Assembly (NCBI GenBank): GCA_037892935.1
Contig: JAYXKI010000002.1
Coordinates: 2,480,001-2,544,000, forward strand
Direction: 5' to 3'
Length of the DNA stretch: 64,000 nt
Origin: Phlebopus portentosus
Taxonomy: Eukaryota > Basidiomycota > Agaricomycetes > Boletales > Boletinellaceae
The position numbers and the translations under genes were made by a program. Below are positions 59,342-64,000 of this stretch, piece by piece (position 1 is the first letter of the stretch; each line of letters opens with the position of its first letter). Below the pieces are notes generated by a model. That model was given only the letters and a program-made list of their open reading frames with translations, had not been told where the DNA came from and did not search any database.

Positions 59342-61001
59342 ATGGCGCCGACGATTCTCAGCGTCAGCAGCAGCAGCGACAGCGGCAGCGACAGCAGCAG
59401 CAACAACAGCAGGGAGGGGTCGGAGGCTCCTTCCGACCAGATGGAGGTGGACGCCGGGGCGGTGACGGGGGCTCCTGCCGCGGGCGGGATGTCGCGGGCC
59501 CCCAGCGGGCAAGAGGTCCCGCCGGAGTCGCAGGGGGAGACGGAGGAGGAGGGTGGGGAGGGGGGGGAGGGGGGGGAAGAACTGGACGCGGCCGTGTGGG
59601 CGGCCATTACGGCGGTGAGGGGGTGGATCGAGCGGGCCCGAAACGACGAGGGGCCCGCTGCTGATGAGCTCGATGGGCTCTTGGTAAATTTGCGTTCCCT
59701 TGATAATAACCGTGTGAGCTGACGATCTGGTTTACTTTTTCAGAAGGGGCTTGGGGAGCGCTTCCCCGCGCTATCCGACGACGCGAGGGCTGAAAAGCCC
59801 GAATATTATTGCGCGGGGAGGTGGTTGGTGAACCGGGCGACGGTGGTGCGGATGGCCGCCGGGGAGGCTAAGGACGCCGCCGAGGCGTTGGACAAGGCCG
59901 CCCAGTCGGAGGTGAATCGCCTCCGACGCGTCGCGGAGAGGCTGGCCGAGCGCCGGGAGGAGGAGGCTCGTGAGGAGGCGAAGCGGAGCGCGGCGAAGGT
60001 GGCCGAGGAGGCGAAAGCCTCCTTCCTCAAGACGCTCGCCACCCTGCGAGTTGGGGGCCCGGAGGTCGTCGAGGCCTTCTGTAGGTCCTCAGGGCGCGAT
60101 GAGGCGGGGAACCTGGTAAGTCGTTGTCTTGAATCTTGTTTTTTACTGTCTCTGATAATATCTTCTTAGGTCGCGGCGCCTAAAACGAGCACCAAAGCGA
60201 AGGTGCAGGCGCGTCCCGCGGCCAGGCCGGCGACGGGAAAGACGATTACTCTTCCTGGGTCGTCGATCCCTGGTCTTGAGGTGGCGGGTTCGTCCAGCGA
60301 GACGCTCAAGGGGGGGAGTGGTCGAGTGACGCGAGGGGGACGCTCGGGGACGGTCACAGGAAAGACCATTACTCTTGAGGTTGAGTCTGATGAGGGGTCA
60401 ACGCGAGCGAAAAGGTCGAGTGGAAAGGAGGTATATGTCGATGTGTGTTTTATGTCCTGGATCTTATTCTTCACTGACATGTTTCGTTTCTAGGTGCCTC
60501 CCCTTCCGAAGCGCGTACGTGAGCCGGTGGTCGAGCCGCCGGCGAAACGAGCAAGAGCGCCGGGAGCGGCGGCCTCGGGTGGGGGCAGGGCGAAAGAGGA
60601 GGCGACAGGAAGACGGGACGGGGCGGTGAGTGCTGTCTTGAATTTTGTTCGTGACACTCTCTGACTATAATATTCAGAGGGAGGAGGGGGGTTGGGAGTT
60701 CGAGAGGGTGGGGCGGCTCCCCAGGGGTCAGAGCCGCCGCCTCCTCGAGTTCGTGTCGCCGGGGTGCGAGCGGTGCATCGGGCGTGGGGAGATGTGCACG
60801 AGGCGCCCGCCGGCGCTCCTGTGCCAGGCGTGCCGGGTATCGCACCACCGGTGCGATATCTTGGAGTCGGACGTGACCTTCCTGGCGCAGCAGGAGGTCC
60901 TCGCTCTCCGCCGGCAGCTGGAGGGGATGGAGTCGACGTTGGCGGGAGAGAGTGCGGGTGGGGGGGTGGAGGAAAAGGCCCAGGGTGAACGCCGTGGATA
61001 G
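59342..61001 (+). CDS. spliced coiled-coil protein with C-terminal cysteine cluster, antisense to the neighbouring pol
   Basis: Five exons joined by four introns, all phase 0 with GT–AG ends (after NNR near 59,714; at 60,116–60,169; at 60,430–60,493; at 60,626–60,678). The protein starts MAPTILSVSSSSDSGSD, has an acidic Gly/Glu-rich tail, then a long charged helix (AERREEEAREEAKRSAAKVA), probably coiled coil, then basic Lys/Arg/Pro-rich linkers. Near the C-terminus CERCIGRGEMCTRRP and CQACRVSHHRC form a CX2CX6C...CX2CX6C cluster that looks metal-binding and resembles cysteine motifs of basidiomycete repeat-associated proteins. Consistent splicing argues for a real, expressed gene. It runs opposite to the retroelement on both sides. 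Function unknown. Confidence 0.7.
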
Positions 61002-61438
61002 GCGGCGAGCCAAACGACGCAAACGGCGTCGGCTCGCGGTCTTCGGCGACCATGAAGCGCCCTTGGGCCGAAAAAAAATAAAAAAAATAGGAAAAATATA
61101 AAAGTACAAAAATATTGTATTTTTCTTTTTCTTGTGTACTATAGTGGCTTGTAATAACAAGCCGAATGTTTTTCTTGTGAGGATGGTTCTTTGTGAGATC
61201 AGGGAATGTAAGATTGAGATGGGCTGGAGTGAAATAGGGAGGATAGGCGCCCTAAAAATAGCGCCGGGGCCGAAAGAATGACTTGAGTAAGGTGAAAATG
61301 TGGGAGGGGGTGACTCGGCGTCTCGCCGCAGTCGTTTGGGTGATGATTGGAGAGAGTGAAGATAGCGGCGGGTCCGAATAGGTGACTTAGGGAATGTGTA
61401 TATAAGGGAGAGGGTGATTATGAGGCTTCGGCGGATCT
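61002..61438. other. spacer between convergent antisense gene and pol
   Basis: A-rich then T-rich around 61,070–61,140, probably poly(A) signals for the + strand gene. No ORF recognised. Confidence 0.45.
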
Positions 61439-64000
61439 TCATAAGTTGGATTCGGCGTCTAGGTCATCCGCCGCGGTCTCTTGTGCTAGGTTGTCGAGTT
61501 CCGGCGTGGATTTCTGAGTGAGGTCTTCGACTGAGTCGATGATTCGAGTGCGTGCGTGGTAGGGGATAACTCTGAATGCTGCGTAACGAAGTGCTGAAAT
61601 GGCGCCGTTTGCTTCGGCGAGAACGTAGGATCCTCCTTTGGTTCGCCGCACGACAATCATGGGCCCTAGGTATTTCGGCTTTGTCTTCCTGTTCAGCTCG
61701 TTTTCTATCTGGGAGTTCCGGACCAGCACAAGTGAGCCGGGGGCGAAATTGTAATCTTTAATTGTTGCGGCGTGGGTTTTCTCAAAGTCCTGTATGGATT
61801 TGAAACGTCCCTGGATGACAGATTCCTTGACTCGTTGGAGGTCCTCGGGTCGTTTCTGGAGTGCCCTTGCTCTCGCCGCGATGAGTTGTGCGTCGGACAT
61901 CTTGGAGGTGACCGCCGGCGAGATGTACGTCTGTTCGGCGAGGTCGAAGGGGAGTACTGGTTCGACGCCGTGGGCCATAAAGTATGGGCTATAGCCTGTG
62001 CGGCGTTGGATCGTGATTCGTTCAGCCCAAATGGCGTGGTATATATGCTGGGACCACTTGTCTGGGCTTGCGTCGGCGAGCTTCATTAGGGTTTCTCTGA
62101 GGTCCCGGTGTCGCCGCTCAATGATTCCGTTGGCTCTTGAGTTGTACGGCGAGATTCGGATGTGCTGGACATTGTATTTGGCGAGAAGGCGGGGTAAGTC
62201 CTTGGAGAATGAGGCGCCGTTGTCGGTTACGATCTCCTCGACTCGTCCCCATCTTGACAAAATATCTTCAAAAACGAAGCGTGCTATCGAGGCGGCGTTA
62301 TCTTTGCGCAGCATTCGGAATTCGGGGTATCCGGTGAGCGAGTCTCGGGCCTGAACGATATACTTGAATCCGCCGGAGGGTGGCATTAACATCACGTCTA
62401 TATGCACCCTGGAGAATAGCGGCGCGGGCGTCGGGCTTTGCGGCGTGGTATATATTTTCGTAAACTGCCTCGTTTGGCATCGGTGGCAGGTTCTGATATA
62501 CCATTTGATGTCCTGATGCATTCCTGGCCACCAAAATCGGTCTTGGATCGTTGTTCTGACAGAGAAGAAGCCTTTGTGGCCGAGTTCGTCGTGGGCAGTT
62601 CTGATAATGGAAATTCGGCGTTCCGGCGGAATAGCGAGAGCGGCGTGACCTTTGTCGTTCTTTCTGTAGAGTTCGCCGTGCTGTAGGAAGAAACGAGTGG
62701 CTCGGCGTACGAACTGTTTGAATTGGGCGTCTGAAAGATCGGCGGGGCGGGATGGGGCGGCGAGAAATTTCTTGATACAATCGAGGTCTTTGAATCCTTT
62801 TGGGAGGCTTTGTGATCGGGGAGTTGTACGGGTTCGCTGTTTGGGGTATAGGCCGTGTCGGAAAGGTCTTGGTTTAGGAAGGAGTATTGATGGTCGATCC
62901 ATTCTTCCAAGCCTTCGTCTCGCGGCGGATCGGTTTGTGCGGCGCCGCGGCGTGATAGGCCGTCTGGGCCGAGGTGTTTGGGCGCCGGCGTATGAATGAT
63001 CGTGAAATTGAAAAGTAAGATGCCGGCGATCCATCTATTGATAGTGGCGTTGGGTTGGAGGTCTGGGTTGTTAATCATGCCTTTAATATAGCTGGCGTCG
63101 ACTTCGACGAAAAAGTGATCGATGCCGACGAGGTATATGCGCGCCTCATATAGAGCTCTGAAGAGGCCGAAGAGTTCTAGCTTCGCCTGGGAGTAGTTTC
63201 GTTCTCTGTTGTTCCAGGTTCCGGACATGAAACGAGATGGGACCCTTTCGCCGTTTTCGCCGAGCTGTAACAAGATGGCGCCGTAGCCATGAACGGAGGA
63301 GTCTACACAGAAATGAACAGGTTGTCCTGACTCGTAGTCAATAGAACGAATGGCGCCGGAGGATGCTACGGCGTGTTTTAGTAGATCCATAGATCGGCGG
63401 GCGTCTTCGTCGAATAGGAAGGGCTGGTCTTTGCAGAGTAGTTTGTTGAGACCGGCGGATAGTCTGGCGTAGTTCTTAACGAAGTGTCTAAGGACGCCGG
63501 CCGTACCTAAGAATGCCCGAACATCGTGGACATCCCGCGGCGGCGGCCAATCCATTATCGCCTTGACCCTGGATGCGTCTGGGACTCGGCCGGCGTAATT
63601 ACAGGTGTGTCCTACAATGACTGCTTCTGGTGCGGCGATGATGAGTTTCTTACCCGAGACAGTGGCGCCGACTACTTTGAGGCGTTGGAGGACGCGGTTG
63701 ACGTCGTTGAGATGTTCCCAGATGAAGCGGCGGATGTTCGGGTTCCCCGGAATGGTTTCGTAGTTTCCGGCGGCGAGCTCGTATCGGGATTTAGGGCCTT
63801 TTACAGGAATATCGTCGATGTATGGGATACAGACATGGGGTATCTCGTCTTTGAGTACGAAGGTGACGTCGGCGTGCATAATTTGTTGCGAGTTGGTGTA
63901 TCCCATAGGAATCGAGGTGAGGCGAAACGCGCCGAGGGGTGTTTGGAATGTTGTGAGGTCGCGGGATCGTACGTCGAGCTTTCTCTGGTCGAAGGCGACG
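61439..64000 (-). pseudogene. second Ty3-like pol (RT–RNase H–integrase), partial, one frame shift
   Basis: Enters from the right edge inside the reverse transcriptase: TSIPMGYTNSQQIMH, then the catalytic YIDD (VCIPYIDDIPVKG), then RNase H (VHFCVDSSVHGYGAILL, HFFVEVDASYIKGM). The integrase follows in another frame: HHCC finger (CHRCQTRQF), catalytic residues in HIDVML, EIVTDNGASF and NGIIERRHRDLRE, a GPY-like C-terminal region (KPKYLGPMIVVRR) and stop after DAESNL. The RT and integrase frames are offset by one base at the CCCAAAAGG run near 62808–62811; one more A would join them. There is no chromodomain. Sequence and architecture differ from the chromovirus, so this is a separate Ty3-like lineage. 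The 5' part lies outside the window. Confidence 0.85.

Noticed and set aside
1..64000. CRISPR arrays, bacterial operons, riboswitches
   Set aside because: The window is clearly eukaryotic (spliceosomal introns throughout); no spaced short repeats of CRISPR form were seen.

Overview
This is eukaryotic, fungal DNA, most likely from an agaricomycete basidiomycete. The genes carry many short GT–AG introns of about 50–70 bp. The gene content is typically fungal: a cell-wall alpha-1,3-glucan synthase, a ferric reductase, a MATA-type HMG box and a fungal-type protein kinase. The right-hand part holds chromodomain and other Ty3-like retroelements.

Positions 1–39,000 are mostly host genes. In order they are a partial methyltransferase (1–778, -), an ATX1-type copper chaperone (1868–2373, +), a LAT/MUP1-type amino-acid permease (2745–5285, -) divergent from a Nup133 nucleoporin (5460–10193, +), and a COA8-like cytochrome oxidase assembly factor (10350–11048, -) divergent from a PPIE-type RRM protein (11172–11804, +). 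Next come a gene-poor stretch with one tentative small spliced ORF, an HMG-box factor (14414–15521, -), the alpha-1,3-glucan synthase (18738–26191, +; seven exons that sum exactly to 2,367 codons plus stop), and an alcohol dehydrogenase with a probable mitochondrial presequence (28108–29645, +). After these lie a 666-bp Mutator-like miniature element with perfect 30-bp inverted ends and 10-bp target duplications (30323–30988), a ferric reductase whose frame is interrupted by several 1-nt shifts (32220–36314, +), and a multi-exon fungal kinase-like gene (37049 to about 39010, -).

From about 39,050 to the window end the DNA is repeat territory. A complete 12,334-bp Ty3-type chromovirus (41140–53473, coding on the minus strand) has two 1,555-bp LTRs, an AGTTA target duplication, gag, pol with a chromodomain, a gag–pol overlap at a GGGAAAA slippery heptamer, and extra ORFs both upstream of gag and downstream of pol. 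It is young: I see only three LTR mismatches, all at CpG. It is nevertheless inactivated by nonsense codons that fit C-to-T decay. It sits inside older GC-rich repeat sequence (about 39,050–41,139 and 53,479–55,190).

To the right is a second, unrelated Ty3-like element whose pol (61439 to past 64000, -) is followed by an antisense spliced cysteine-motif gene (59342–61001, +), a sense ORF ending in a SUMO-interacting-like motif (57251–58198, -), a polypurine tract and a candidate 3' LTR (55198–57118). Accessory ORFs located between integrase and the 3' LTR in two unrelated elements are the most unusual feature of the window.
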